From UBA1822 sp963634795 (GTDB lineage Bacteria; Bacillota; Negativicutes; Veillonellales; Dialisteraceae), in NCBI GenBank assembly GCA_963634795.1, contig CAVHDO010000019.1:1-17599 (forward strand): a stretch of DNA of 17,599 nt, written 5' to 3'. Numbering within the stretch: the first letter of the stretch is position 1; the number at the start of each line of letters is the position of its first letter. Under the pieces are notes generated by a model. The model was not told the origin of the DNA. It saw only the letters and a list, made by a program, of their open reading frames with translations, and did no database searches. The position numbers and the translations under genes are program-made. Shown here piece by piece: positions 6,611 through 14,683 of the stretch.

Positions 6611-6811
6611 ATGAAGGTCAATGAAATCCGCAATCTCTCTGCTGCCGAAATGGACGAAAAAGTCGCCGGCTTGAAGGAAGAACTGTTTAACCTCCGTTTT
6701 CAGCTCGCTACCGGTCAGCTTGAAAATCCTTCGCGAATCCGTGAAGTCAAGAAAACCATTGCGCGGATCAAAACCGTGCAGCGTGAAGAAGAATTGAAAG
6801 CTGCCAAATAA
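6611..6811 (+). CDS. rpmC: 50S ribosomal protein L29
   Basis: A 66-residue, two-helix coiled-coil protein: MKVNEIRNLSAAEMDEKVA, then ELFNLRFQLATGQLENPSRI and a charged final helix, all typical of L29. It sits beside L23 at the tunnel exit. I start at ATG 6611, which has AGGTG 6 bases upstream and gives the normal N-terminus; an in-frame GTG at 6602 would add only three residues. It begins just after the rplP stop. Confidence 0.96.
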   Translation: MKVNEIRNLSAAEMDEKVAGLKEELFNLRFQLATGQLENPSRIREVKKTIARIKTVQREEELKAAK

Positions 6812-6838
6812 GGCAAGAGTCGATAGGAGGATCCCACC

Positions 6839-7099
6839 GTGGCAGAAGAAAGAAATCTGCGCAAAGTGCGCCAGGGAATCGTCGTGAGCGACAAGATGGA
6901 CAAGACCGTCGTCGTCGCCGTGGAACGCAAGGTTCCCCATAAGCTGTACAATAAATCCATCAATACCACCAAGAAATTCAAAGCGCATGACGAAAACAAC
7001 GAATGCCGTATCGGAGACACAGTACGCATCGTCGAAACTCGTCCGATGTCCAAGGAAAAGCATTGGAGAGTCGAAAAAATCGTTGCCCGTCAGAATTGA
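6839..7099 (+). CDS. rpsQ: 30S ribosomal protein S17
   Basis: An 86-residue OB-fold protein with RKVRQGIVVSDKMDKTVVV, the HKLYNKSINTTKKFKAHDE loop and the GDTVRIVETRPMSKEKHWRV motif, all diagnostic of S17, an early 16S rRNA binder. The start is GTG at 6839 with a perfect AGGAGG at 6825-6830. Second GTG-initiated gene of the operon. The gap from rpmC is 27 bases. Confidence 0.97.
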   Translation: MAEERNLRKVRQGIVVSDKMDKTVVVAVERKVPHKLYNKSINTTKKFKAHDENNECRIGDTVRIVETRPMSKEKHWRVEKIVARQN

Positions 7100-7130
7100 T
7101 TAAAAAGAAAATCATAGGAGGAAAGGCACG

Positions 7131-7499
7131 ATGATTCAGCAGGAAAGCAGACTCAACGTTGCAGACAACACCGGCGCCAAAAGCGTACTGGTCATCAAAG
7201 TCCTGGGCGGCTCCTGGCGTAAAAGCGGCAACATCGGCGATATCGTCGTTTGCACCGTCAAAGATGCATCGCCGGGAGGCGTTGTCAAGAAAAGCCAGGT
7301 CGTAAAGGGCGTCATCGTTCGTACCGTGAGCGGCGTCAGCCGTCCGGACGGCTCCCACATCCGTTTCGACGAAAATGCGGTCGTCCTGATTAAGCAGGAT
7401 AAGAGCCCGATGGGCACGCGTATTTTCGGACCGGTCGCAAGAGAGCTTCGCGAGAAAGATTTCATGAAAATCATTTCTCTTGCTCCGGAAGTGCTCTAA
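7131..7499 (+). CDS. rplN: 50S ribosomal protein L14
   Basis: A 122-residue L14, the exact family length. It begins MIQQESRLNVADNTGAKSV, the family signature, and has the GDIVVCTVKDASPGG and RFDENAVVLI motifs and the GTRIFGPVARELR end. L14 lies at the subunit interface (bridge B5/B8) and is the docking site for RsfS. AGGAGG at 7116-7121 precedes the ATG. Its normal downstream partner rplX follows after 12 bases. Confidence 0.98.
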   Translation: MIQQESRLNVADNTGAKSVLVIKVLGGSWRKSGNIGDIVVCTVKDASPGGVVKKSQVVKGVIVRTVSGVSRPDGSHIRFDENAVVLIKQDKSPMGTRIFGPVARELREKDFMKIISLAPEVL

Positions 7500-7511
7500 G
7501 GGAGGTAAGAG

Positions 7512-7841
7512 ATGAGCCATTTGCATGTGAAGACCGGAGATACCGTCGTCGTCATCGCCGGCAAAGACAAAGGGAAACAGGGCGTGATCAAATCCGCGCA
7601 GCCGGCCAAGAATCGCGTCGTCGTCGAAGGCGTCAATATGATTAAGCGCCACACGAGACCGACCCAGGCCAATCCCAAGGGCGGCATTATCGAAAGAGAA
7701 GCCCCGATTCATGTATCCAATGTCATGATTCTCGATCCGGAGACGAAGAAACCGACCCGGATCAAGAAGGTCGCACAGCCCGACGGATCGTATGTACGCG
7801 CCGCCGTGAAGAGCGGAGCGATCATTGATAAGGCTAAATAA
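7512..7841 (+). CDS. rplX: 50S ribosomal protein L24
   Basis: A 109-residue L24 with the KOW motif near the N-terminus (HVKTGDTVVVIAGKDKGKQG) and the conserved VEGVNMIKRHTRP and IEREAPIHVSNVM stretches. L24 is an assembly initiator of the 50S subunit. GGGAGG at 7500-7505 is the ribosome site. Confidence 0.97.
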   Translation: MSHLHVKTGDTVVVIAGKDKGKQGVIKSAQPAKNRVVVEGVNMIKRHTRPTQANPKGGIIEREAPIHVSNVMILDPETKKPTRIKKVAQPDGSYVRAAVKSGAIIDKAK

Positions 7842-7859
7842 GCAGGGAAGGAGGAACCT

Positions 7860-8399
7860 ATGTCCAGATTGAAAGACTTATATCAGGCGGAAATCCGTCC
7901 GGCCCTGCAGGAAAAATTCGGTTACAAAAATCCGATGCAGATTCCGCAGCTTGAAAAGATCGTCGTGAATATCGGCGTGGGCGAAGCGACGACCAATGCG
8001 AAAGCCATCGATGCCGCTTCGGCGGATCTGGCGGCCATCACCGGGCAGCATCCGATTGTCTGCAAAGCGAGACGGTCGCTGGCGGCTTGGAAAATCCGCG
8101 AAGGAATGCCGCTTGGCTGCAAAGTGACGCTGCGCGGCGAAAAAATGTATGAATTTCTCGATCGCGTAATCAATATCGCTCTTCCCCGCGTGCGCGATTT
8201 CCGCGGTATCAGCGACAAGAGCTTCGACGGACGCGGCAATTATGCTTTCGGCGTCAAGGAACAGCTGATTTTCCCGGAAGTCGATTACGATCAGATCGAC
8301 AAACTTCGCGGGATGGATATTATCGTGGTGACCACGGCGAAGACCGACGAAGAAGCGCGTGAGCTTCTCAGCCGTTTCGGCATGCCGTTCAAGAAATAA
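7860..8399 (+). CDS. rplE: 50S ribosomal protein L5
   Basis: A 179-residue L5 with the usual landmarks: IPQLEKIVVNIGVGEA, the ITGQHPIVCKARRS loop, LRGEKMYEFLDRV, and PRVRDFRGIS followed by the FDGRGNYAFGVKEQLIFPE block. L5 binds 5S rRNA with L18 and contacts P-site tRNA. AAGGAGG at 7848-7854 precedes the ATG. Normal length. Confidence 0.98.
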   Translation: MSRLKDLYQAEIRPALQEKFGYKNPMQIPQLEKIVVNIGVGEATTNAKAIDAASADLAAITGQHPIVCKARRSLAAWKIREGMPLGCKVTLRGEKMYEFLDRVINIALPRVRDFRGISDKSFDGRGNYAFGVKEQLIFPEVDYDQIDKLRGMDIIVVTTAKTDEEARELLSRFGMPFKK

Positions 8400-8411
8400 G
8401 CGGAGGACAAT

Positions 8412-8681
8412 ATGGCAAAGAAATCCATGCTGGAACGTGAGAGAAAGAGAGAGCTCACCGTACAGAAATATGCGGAAAAACGTCGCGCTTTGAAAGAAGC
8501 CGGCGACTATGAAGGGCTTTCCAGACTTCCGAAAAACGCATCCCCGACCCGCCTGCACAATCGTTGCAAGCTGACCGGCCGTCCTCACGGATATATGCGC
8601 AAATTCGGAATCTGCCGCAACCAGTTTCGTGATTTGGCTTACCGCGGAGAAATCCCGGGCGTAAGAAAAGCCAGCTGGTAA
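8412..8681 (+). CDS. rpsN: 30S ribosomal protein S14, long zinc-independent type
   Basis: An 89-residue S14: MAKKSMLERERKRELTVQKY, an alpha-helical N-terminal extension, then NRCKLTGRPHGYMRKFGICR and the GEIPGVRKASW end. The zinc form common in Gram-positive bacteria is about 61 residues with two CxxC pairs; here only one cysteine of each pair remains (Cys52 and Cys68), and the length matches the C-minus class, like the Bacillus paralogue used in zinc starvation. It is the only S14 visible and occupies the native spc slot between rplE and rpsH. GCGGAGG precedes the start. Confidence 0.96.
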   Translation: MAKKSMLERERKRELTVQKYAEKRRALKEAGDYEGLSRLPKNASPTRLHNRCKLTGRPHGYMRKFGICRNQFRDLAYRGEIPGVRKASW

Positions 8682-8702
8682 GAACGGAAGGAGGAATAAC
8701 AC

Positions 8703-9101
8703 ATGGTAACAACCGATCCGATTGCGGATATGCTCACCCGTATTCGCAACGCGAACGATGCGTATCACGATAAAGTCGATATGCCTGCTTCCAAAATGAA
8801 AGCCGCTATGCTTGCGATTCTGAAGGATGAAGGCTTTATCCGGAACGTAGAAGAAGTCGAAGTCGACGGACACACGCGTCTCCGTGCGACACTCAAATAC
8901 GGTGCGAACCGTGAAAAGGTCATCAAAGGACTCAAGAGAATTTCCAAGCCGGGACTTCGCGTCTATGCCGGCAAAGAAGAACTCCCGCGCGTCCTGGGGG
9001 GCCTCGGGATCGCCATCGTTTCCACATCCAAGGGCGTCATGACCGACAAGAAAGCTCGCAAAGAGGGTCTTGGCGGCGAAGTTCTCGCCTATATCTGGTA
9101 A
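8703..9101 (+). CDS. rpsH: 30S ribosomal protein S8
   Basis: A 132-residue S8 beginning with MVTTDPIADMLTRIRNAN, the family signature, and ending with the GIAIVSTSKGVMTDKKAR block and GGEVLAYIW. S8 binds helix 21 of 16S rRNA and in E. coli is the repressor of the spc operon. No obvious copy of its target hairpin was recognised near rplE here. AAGGAGG at 8688-8694 is the ribosome site. Confidence 0.98.
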   Translation: MVTTDPIADMLTRIRNANDAYHDKVDMPASKMKAAMLAILKDEGFIRNVEEVEVDGHTRLRATLKYGANREKVIKGLKRISKPGLRVYAGKEELPRVLGGLGIAIVSTSKGVMTDKKARKEGLGGEVLAYIW

Positions 9102-9115
9102 GCAGGAGGAAGGAA

Positions 9116-9655
9116 ATGTCTAGAATCGGAAGAAAACCGATTGCGGTACCGGCAGGTGTGGAAGTCAAAATAGAAGGCCATACCGTCACGGTGAAAGGCC
9201 CGAAAGGGACGCTTTCCCGCACGCTCAACCCGGAAATCGGAATCGAAATGCAGGACGGCACGATTCACGTCAGCCGCCCGAATGACAATAAGAAAGAACG
9301 CTCTCTCCACGGCCTCTGCCGCACGCTCGTCAACAACATGATTGTCGGCGTGAGCGAAGGCTTCACGAAAGAGTTGGAAATCCAAGGCGTTGGTTACAAT
9401 GCGCAGATGCAGGGCACGAATTTGAAACTCGCACTCGGTTTCTCGCATCCCGTCATCGTCACGCCGCCGGAAGGCATCACCATCAGCTGCCCGTCTAATG
9501 TCCGCATTCTCGTCTCGGGCGCCGATAAAGAAAAAGTCGGAATGGTCGCGGCGGAAATCCGTCATTGGCGTGAACCGGAGCCGTACAAAGGCAAGGGGAT
9601 TCGCTATGCGGGCGAATATGTCCGTCGTAAAGCCGGTAAGACCGGCGCGAAGTAA
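9116..9655 (+). CDS. rplF: 50S ribosomal protein L6
   Basis: A 179-residue L6 with two repeated alpha/beta domains. MSRIGRKPIAVPAGVEV opens the protein, and the C-terminal EPEPYKGKGIRYAGEYVRRK motif closes it. L6 lies near the factor-binding site beside the sarcin-ricin loop. CAGGAGGAAGG precedes the ATG. Normal length and position. Confidence 0.98.
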   Translation: MSRIGRKPIAVPAGVEVKIEGHTVTVKGPKGTLSRTLNPEIGIEMQDGTIHVSRPNDNKKERSLHGLCRTLVNNMIVGVSEGFTKELEIQGVGYNAQMQGTNLKLALGFSHPVIVTPPEGITISCPSNVRILVSGADKEKVGMVAAEIRHWREPEPYKGKGIRYAGEYVRRKAGKTGAK

Positions 9656-9669
9656 GAGGGAGGTAAAAC

Positions 9670-10035
9670 ATGGCTAAAATGACTACAAGAGAGGCCGTGG
9701 TACGTCGCCACCTTCGTCTCCGCCAGAAAATTTCCGGTACGGCCGAATGCCCGCGTCTCTGCGTTTCTCGGTCCCTTTCGCACATTTATGCGCAGGTGAT
9801 CGACGACGTGGCCGGCACGACGCTCGTTTCCGCCAGTACGCTCGATAAAGAACTCAAAGGTAAATTCTCAAACGGCGGCAACGTCGAGGCAGCGACGGAG
9901 GTCGGCAAATTGGTCGCTTCCCGTGCTCTTGCCAAGGGAATCGAGACCGTAGTCTTCGATCGCGGCGGCCATATTTATCACGGCAGAGTGAAAGCTCTGG
10001 CAGAAGGCGCCCGTGAAGGCGGCCTGAAGTTCTGA
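9670..10035 (+). CDS. rplR: 50S ribosomal protein L18
   Basis: A 121-residue L18, with a basic N-terminus (RRHLRLRQKISGTAECPRL), the SLSHIYAQVIDDVAG motif and the C-terminal FDRGGHIYHGRVKALAEGAR block, which binds 5S rRNA. GGGAGG at 9657-9662 is the ribosome site. It is 14 bases after rplF and 17 before rpsE. Confidence 0.98.
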   Translation: MAKMTTREAVVRRHLRLRQKISGTAECPRLCVSRSLSHIYAQVIDDVAGTTLVSASTLDKELKGKFSNGGNVEAATEVGKLVASRALAKGIETVVFDRGGHIYHGRVKALAEGAREGGLKF

Positions 10036-10052
10036 GGCAAAGGAGAAAGCAC

Positions 10053-10556
10053 ATGCCAAGATTTGAAAAACCGGAATCCGATTTGCAGGAAAACGTGGTT
10101 TTCATCAACCGCGTGGCCAAGGTCGTCAAGGGCGGCCGTCGCTTTTCCTTTGCTGCCGTCGTCGTCGTCGGTGACGGAAAAGGGAAAGTCGGTGCAGGAC
10201 TTGGGAAAGCGGCCGAAGTTCCGGAAGCGATTCGCAAAGGCGTCGAAGATGCCAAGAAACATATGATCACGGTCGCCACGAAGAACGGGACCATCCCGCA
10301 TGAGATGTTGGGCATTTACGGCGCAGGCCGCGTCTTCATGAAGCCGGCTGCCGAAGGTTGCGGTATCATCGCGGGCGGGCCTTCCCGTGCAGTGCTCGAA
10401 CTCGTCGGGATTCGCAACATTCTGACCAAATCGCTCGGATCGTCCAATCCGATCAATATGGTCAAAGCGACGCTGGACGGTCTCTCCAAGCTGCAAAACG
10501 CCAAGGATGTCGCGGCTCTTCGCGGCAAGACTTTGGATGAGATTTACAACGCGTAA
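10053..10556 (+). CDS. rpsE: 30S ribosomal protein S5
   Basis: A 167-residue S5. The N-terminal double-stranded-RNA-binding-like domain has VVFINRVAKVVKGGRRFSF, then GDGKGKVGAGLGKA; the C-terminal domain has GCGIIAGGPSRAVLELVGI and the NPINMVKATLDGL motif. S5 takes part in decoding accuracy and the mRNA entry channel. Followed by rpmD after only 11 bases. Confidence 0.98.
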   Translation: MPRFEKPESDLQENVVFINRVAKVVKGGRRFSFAAVVVVGDGKGKVGAGLGKAAEVPEAIRKGVEDAKKHMITVATKNGTIPHEMLGIYGAGRVFMKPAAEGCGIIAGGPSRAVLELVGIRNILTKSLGSSNPINMVKATLDGLSKLQNAKDVAALRGKTLDEIYNA

Positions 10557-10567
10557 GGAGGACGATC

Positions 10568-10747
10568 ATGAGCAAAGTCAGCGTTACATTGAAAAAGAGC
10601 GTGATCGGCTCCCGTCCCGAGCAGATTGCGACCATCAAGGCTCTCGGCCTGAAAAAGACAAATTCCACAGTCGAAAAAGAACTGACTCCGCAGATCAAGG
10701 GCATGCTTCATAAAGTGCGCCATCTCGTAGAAGTCAAAGAAAACTGA
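10568..10747 (+). CDS. rpmD: 50S ribosomal protein L30
   Basis: A 59-residue protein starting MSKVSVTLKKSVIGSRPEQI and containing TIKALGLKKTNSTVEKE, the consensus of bacterial L30. AAGGAGG at 10554-10560 overlaps the rpsE stop and supports the ATG. L30 is small and specific to bacteria and archaea (eukaryotic L7 homologue). Its place between rpsE and rplO is the canonical one. Confidence 0.97.
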   Translation: MSKVSVTLKKSVIGSRPEQIATIKALGLKKTNSTVEKELTPQIKGMLHKVRHLVEVKEN

Positions 10748-10766
10748 TACAAAGGAGGTGCTACAG

Positions 10767-11207
10767 ATGAAACTGCATGAACTGAAACCGGCCGAAGGCT
10801 CGACCCGCGCGCGTCGCAGAGTCGGAAGAGGCTTGGGAAGCGGCATGGGCAAGACGTCCACACGCGGCATGAAAGGCCAGAAATCCAGAAGCGGCGGCGG
10901 CGTCCGTCCGGGATTTGAAGGCGGCCAGATGCCTCTGTACCGTCGTCTTCCGAAGCGCGGCTTCAAGAATGTATTGGCCAAGCGCTACGCGGAAGTCAAT
11001 GTCTCGACGCTCAATGTCTTTGATGACGGCATGACCGTCGCACCGGAGACTTTGGTCGAAGCCGGCATTTTGAAAAATGTTTTGGACGGTGTCCGCATTC
11101 TGGGCAACGGAGAACTCACGAAGAAACTGACGGTCGTTGCGCAGGGTTTCACCAAGACCGCACAAGAGAAAATCGAAGCAGCGGGTGGAAAAGCAGAGGT
11201 GAAGTAA
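10767..11207 (+). CDS. rplO: 50S ribosomal protein L15
   Basis: A 146-residue L15: MKLHELKPAEGSTRARRRVG, a Gly/Arg-rich extended N-terminal region threading into 23S rRNA (GRGLGSGMGKTSTRGMKGQK), and a globular C-terminal domain. The start at 10767 is chosen over an in-frame codon at 10758 because AAGGAGGTG (10752-10760) is 6 bases upstream of it and it gives the family N-terminus. One base separates its stop from the secY start, suggesting coupling. Confidence 0.97.
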   Translation: MKLHELKPAEGSTRARRRVGRGLGSGMGKTSTRGMKGQKSRSGGGVRPGFEGGQMPLYRRLPKRGFKNVLAKRYAEVNVSTLNVFDDGMTVAPETLVEAGILKNVLDGVRILGNGELTKKLTVVAQGFTKTAQEKIEAAGGKAEVK

Positions 11208-11208
11208 A

Positions 11209-12471
11209 ATGGGTAACGTCCTCGAAAACCTTTTGACAAATAAGGAATTGAAGGATCGCATCATTTTCACCTTTGTCATGTTCGTCGTCTTCCGGCTGGG
11301 GGTGCATATCCCGGTGCCGGGCGTCGACGCCTCCGTGATAGAAAGTTTGTTTTCCGCAGGAAACCTCTTCGGCTTCCTCGATCTGTTCGCCGGCGGAGCG
11401 CTCAGCAAATTCTCCATATTTGCCATGAGCATCACGCCGTACATCAATGCCTCCATCATTATGCAGCTTCTGGCCGCCGTCATTCCGAAATTTGAGGAAT
11501 GGAGAAAAGACGGGCAGGAGGGGTATAAAAAAATCCAGAAAGTCACGCGTTACGGTGCGGTCGGTCTCGGATTTGTCCAGGCACTCGGCATGGCCTACGG
11601 TCTCAAAATCAACAATGCGCTCGTGGATAACAGCTGGATTTACGTCATCTTTATCTGCGTCGTATTGACGGCCGGCACTTGCCTTCTCATGTGGATCGGC
11701 GAGCAGATTACGGAAAAAGGAATCGGAAACGGAATTTCCCTGATTATTTTCGCCGGCATCGTGGCACGTTTCCCCGATGCGGTGGGTACAATCTTTGAAT
11801 ACCTTTCCGTCGGGACCATCAGCCCGTTCCAACTCTTGCTCTTCCTCGTGATTGCCATCGTCATGATTGCGGTGGTCATCGAGGTCAATGAAGGGCAGCG
11901 GCGCATTCCGATTCAGTACGCCAAGCGCGTCGTCGGCCGCAAGATGTACGGAGGCCACAACAGCTTCCTGCCGCTCAAAGTCAATCAGGCCGGCGTCATT
12001 CCCATTATTTTCGCTTCCTCCATTCTCATGATGCCGGTGACATTGGCACAATTCATCGACGTGGGATGGATCAAAGCGGTGGCGAACTTCTTCAGTTGGG
12101 GTTCGTGGGCGAATACCATTTGCTATGCGTTCCTCATCATTGTCTTTACCTACTTCTATACCGCCATCACGGTCAATGTCCAAGATTTGGCGGACAATAT
12201 GAAGAAATACGGCGGGTTTATCCCGGGAATTCGTCCGGGGAAACCGACCATGGAGTACGTGGATCGCGTCTTGACGAGAATCACGCTGACGGGAGCCATC
12301 TTCTTGGCGGCCATTGCGATTTTGCCGAATTTCATCGGCCATATCACCGGCATTCAAGGTGTGTACTTCGGCGGGACCGCGCTGCTTATCATCGTGGGCG
12401 TCGCTCTCGATACGATGCGGCAGGCGCAATCGCTCATGGTCAATCGCCATTACCAAGGTTTTCTGAAATAA
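11209..12471 (+). CDS. secY: Protein translocase subunit SecY
   Basis: A 420-residue, ten-helix membrane channel protein. Landmarks: FRLGVHIPVPGVD in TM1, a plug region with FAGGALSKFSIFAMSITPYI, the QLLAAVIPKFEEW stretch, TEKGIGNGISLIIFAGI before TM5, the cytosolic basic loop QYAKRVVGRKMYGG, and NQAGVIPIIFASS. SecY with SecE and SecG forms the plasma-membrane Sec channel used by SecA and by ribosomes. GAGGTG inside the rplO end serves as ribosome site. Full length, no sign of damage. Confidence 0.98.
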   Translation: MGNVLENLLTNKELKDRIIFTFVMFVVFRLGVHIPVPGVDASVIESLFSAGNLFGFLDLFAGGALSKFSIFAMSITPYINASIIMQLLAAVIPKFEEWRKDGQEGYKKIQKVTRYGAVGLGFVQALGMAYGLKINNALVDNSWIYVIFICVVLTAGTCLLMWIGEQITEKGIGNGISLIIFAGIVARFPDAVGTIFEYLSVGTISPFQLLLFLVIAIVMIAVVIEVNEGQRRIPIQYAKRVVGRKMYGGHNSFLPLKVNQAGVIPIIFASSILMMPVTLAQFIDVGWIKAVANFFSWGSWANTICYAFLIIVFTYFYTAITVNVQDLADNMKKYGGFIPGIRPGKPTMEYVDRVLTRITLTGAIFLAAIAILPNFIGHITGIQGVYFGGTALLIIVGVALDTMRQAQSLMVNRHYQGFLK

Positions 12472-12484
12472 GGAGACAGGAAGA

Positions 12485-13138
12485 ATGTATATCTTATTGA
12501 TGGGACCGCCCGGCGCCGGGAAAGGCACCCAGGCGGAGCGACTGATCGGCGAATACGGCATTCCGCAGATTTCCACCGGCGATATGTTCCGCGCCGCTGT
12601 CAAGGCGGGGACGCCGCTTGGGAAAGAAGCGAAAAGCTACATGGATAAAGGGGCGCTCGTCCCCGACAGTGTCACCGTCGGCATCGTCAAAGAACGTCTG
12701 GCGGAGTCTGATTGCCAAAAGGGCTGGATCTTGGACGGGTTCCCTCGTACGGCGGCACAGGCGGCGGCGCTCGATGCTATTCTGCACGATATGGGCATTT
12801 CGCTCACGGCGGTTCTTAATATCACGGCGAACAAAGACGATTTGGTGAAGCGGATTTGCGGACGTTTCGTCTGCCGGTCCTGCGGCGCTTCCTTCCATCA
12901 GGAATTCCGTCCGCCGAAAAAAGCGGGCGTCTGCGATGTCTGCGGCGGCGAGCTGTACCAGCGTGACGATGACAAAGAGGAAACGGTGAATCAGCGCCTT
13001 TCCGTGTATGAAGCCTCCACCAAGCCGCTGATTGATTACTATGAGGCATCCGGCGTTCTGTTCAATATCGATGGGGACAAATCGATGGATGAAGTTCACG
13101 ATCAAATCGTTTCCGCTTTGGAGAAAGCCAAGAAATGA
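12485..13138 (+). CDS. adk: Adenylate kinase, zinc-LID type
   Basis: A 217-residue adenylate kinase (AMP + ATP = 2 ADP). The P-loop GPPGAGKGT is at residues 7-15, the AMP-binding STGDMFR at 30-36, and DGFPRT at 84-89. The LID carries four cysteines (Cys130, Cys133, Cys150, Cys153), the zinc-binding version common in Gram-positive and related bacteria. Its place after secY is the usual Firmicutes pattern. Its last four bases overlap the map start (ATGA), indicating coupled translation. Confidence 0.98.
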   Translation: MYILLMGPPGAGKGTQAERLIGEYGIPQISTGDMFRAAVKAGTPLGKEAKSYMDKGALVPDSVTVGIVKERLAESDCQKGWILDGFPRTAAQAAALDAILHDMGISLTAVLNITANKDDLVKRICGRFVCRSCGASFHQEFRPPKKAGVCDVCGGELYQRDDDKEETVNQRLSVYEASTKPLIDYYEASGVLFNIDGDKSMDEVHDQIVSALEKAKK

Positions 13139-13887
13139 TCACAATACGATCACCGGAAGAAATCGGGAAGATTGAAAAAGCCGCCCGGCTTACGGCCGAT
13201 ACGCTTTCCATGTTGGAAAAGCAAGTGCGGCCGGGGATTTCGACCCTTTCTCTGGATCAAATGGCGGAGAGATTCATCCGTTCGCATGGGGGTATCCCCA
13301 GTTGCAAAGGCTTTGAAGGATTTCCCGGCTCTATTTGCGCATCCGTGGATGAAATCGTCGTGCACGGTATTCCGTCGTCCAAGATCATTCTTCGGAGCGG
13401 CCAGATTGTGACGCTGGATCTCGTGGTGGAAGTGGACGGATACATGGGCGATTCCTGTATCACCGTCCCCGTTGGTCACGTGAATAAAAAAACGATGCAG
13501 CTCATCGAAGTGACGCAAAGAGCACTGGAAGCCGGAATTGCGGCGGCTGTCCCCGGCAATCACGTCGGCGACATCGGCCACGCGGTCGAAAGCGTCGTCC
13601 GTCCTTACGGTTACGGTATCATCGAAGATTATGTGGGACACGGTATCGGTACCGATATGCACGAAGAACCGGAAATCCCCAATTTCGGAGATCCGGGATA
13701 CGGGCCGCTTTTGGAAGAGGGCATGGTCATTTGCATCGAGCCCATGATTTCCATGGGAAGCGCCGATCTCCGAATCCGGAAAGACGGATGGGCCGCGGCG
13801 ACGGCGGATGGGAAACCGGCCGCTCACATCGAGCATACCGTCGTCATCACAAAAGACGGCCATCGTGTATTGACGCTGAGGAATTAA
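13135..13887 (+). CDS. map: Type I methionine aminopeptidase
   Basis: A 250-residue metallopeptidase that removes the initiator methionine from new proteins. All active-site residues expected from E. coli MetAP are present: His77, metal ligands Asp95, Asp106, His169, Glu202 and Glu233, and His176, each two positions lower than in E. coli. Motifs: VTLDLVVEVDGYMGDS, YVGHGIGTDMHEEPE, GMVICIEPM, HIEHTVVIT. The ATG overlaps the adk stop. The gene after it is infA; the small KOW-domain gene found here in many Clostridia is absent. Confidence 0.98.
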   Translation: MITIRSPEEIGKIEKAARLTADTLSMLEKQVRPGISTLSLDQMAERFIRSHGGIPSCKGFEGFPGSICASVDEIVVHGIPSSKIILRSGQIVTLDLVVEVDGYMGDSCITVPVGHVNKKTMQLIEVTQRALEAGIAAAVPGNHVGDIGHAVESVVRPYGYGIIEDYVGHGIGTDMHEEPEIPNFGDPGYGPLLEEGMVICIEPMISMGSADLRIRKDGWAAATADGKPAAHIEHTVVITKDGHRVLTLRN

Positions 13888-13927
13888 AACCTATGCGAGA
13901 ATCCAAAGAAAGTGGAAGGAGGCTCTC

Positions 13928-14146
13928 ATGAGCAAAGACGACGTCATCGAAGTGGAAGGGAAGGTCGTTGAAAAACTGCCGAACGCCATGTTTCGCGTCA
14001 AACTGGAAAACGGACACATAGTCCTGGCTCATATTTCCGGGAAAATGCGGATGAATTTCATTCGTATCCTGCCCGGCGATCGCGTCACGATGGAACTCAC
14101 CGCCTACGATCTCGATCACGGCAGAATTACCTATCGATTCAAGTAA
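13928..14146 (+). CDS. infA: Translation initiation factor IF-1
   Basis: A 72-residue OB-fold protein, the standard IF-1 length: MSKDDVIEVEGKVVEKLPNA, FRVKLENGHIVLAHISGKMR, and the LPGDRVTMELTAYDLDHGRI block. IF-1 occupies the 30S A site during initiation. GGAAGGAGG at 13914-13922 lies 5 bases before the ATG. In the usual position ahead of rpmJ. Confidence 0.98.
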   Translation: MSKDDVIEVEGKVVEKLPNAMFRVKLENGHIVLAHISGKMRMNFIRILPGDRVTMELTAYDLDHGRITYRFK

Positions 14147-14161
14147 GAAGGAGGACCCAAG

Positions 14162-14275
14162 ATGAAAGTCAGACCGTCAGTCAAAAAGATGTGTGACAAA
14201 TGCAAAATCATTAAACGCAAGGGCCGCGTCATGGTCATTTGCGAAAATCCCAAACATAAACAAAGACAAGGTTAA
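14162..14275 (+). CDS. rpmJ: 50S ribosomal protein L36, zinc-binding type
   Basis: A 37-residue protein, MKVRPSVKKMCDKCKIIKRK to the C-terminal HKQRQG. The zinc ligands Cys11, Cys14, Cys27 and His32 are all present, so this is the zinc-dependent (C-plus) form, in contrast to the zinc-free-type S14 in the same operon. AAGGAGG at 14148-14154 is the ribosome site, 7 bases before the ATG. Confidence 0.97.
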   Translation: MKVRPSVKKMCDKCKIIKRKGRVMVICENPKHKQRQG

Positions 14276-14299
14276 TTACGAAAAGGAGGTACAGAGTAA

Positions 14300-14665
14300 A
14301 TGGCACGTATAGCTGGTGTAGACTTACCCCGTGATAAGCGCGTTGAGATCGGCTTGACTTATATTTATGGAATCGGCCTTACTCTTTCCAAGAAAATTCT
14401 GGCAGACACCGGAATCAATCCCGACACCCGCGTCAGAGATCTGACCGAGGACGATGTGGCGAAGATCCGCCAAGCCCTTTCCGAATACAAAGTGGAAGGC
14501 GACCTGCGCCGTGAAGAATCCCTGAATATCAAGAGACTCGTGGAAATCGGGTCCTATCGCGGCAAGCGTCATCGCGCCGGACTTCCGGTCCGCGGACAGC
14601 GCACAAAGACGAATGCCCGTACACGCAAAGGTCCGAAGAAGACCATTGCCGGTAAGAAGAAATAA
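14300..14665 (+). CDS. rpsM: 30S ribosomal protein S13
   Basis: A 121-residue S13 with MARIAGVDLPRDKRVEIGLT, YIYGIG, the helix-turn-helix-like middle, GSYRGKRHRAGLPVRGQRTK and a basic tail ending in KKTIAGKKK, which contacts P-site tRNA. S13 forms intersubunit bridges B1a/B1b. AAAGGAGGT at 14281-14289 precedes the ATG. Confidence 0.98.
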   Translation: MARIAGVDLPRDKRVEIGLTYIYGIGLTLSKKILADTGINPDTRVRDLTEDDVAKIRQALSEYKVEGDLRREESLNIKRLVEIGSYRGKRHRAGLPVRGQRTKTNARTRKGPKKTIAGKKK

Positions 14666-14683
14666 TATCGAAGGAGGGATATC

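Noticed and set aside
13893..13931. 12-codon frame between map and infA, in the place where a KOW-domain gene often lies
   Set aside because: Too short, no ribosome site, and no similarity to the KOW-domain protein; its stop merely overlaps the infA start.
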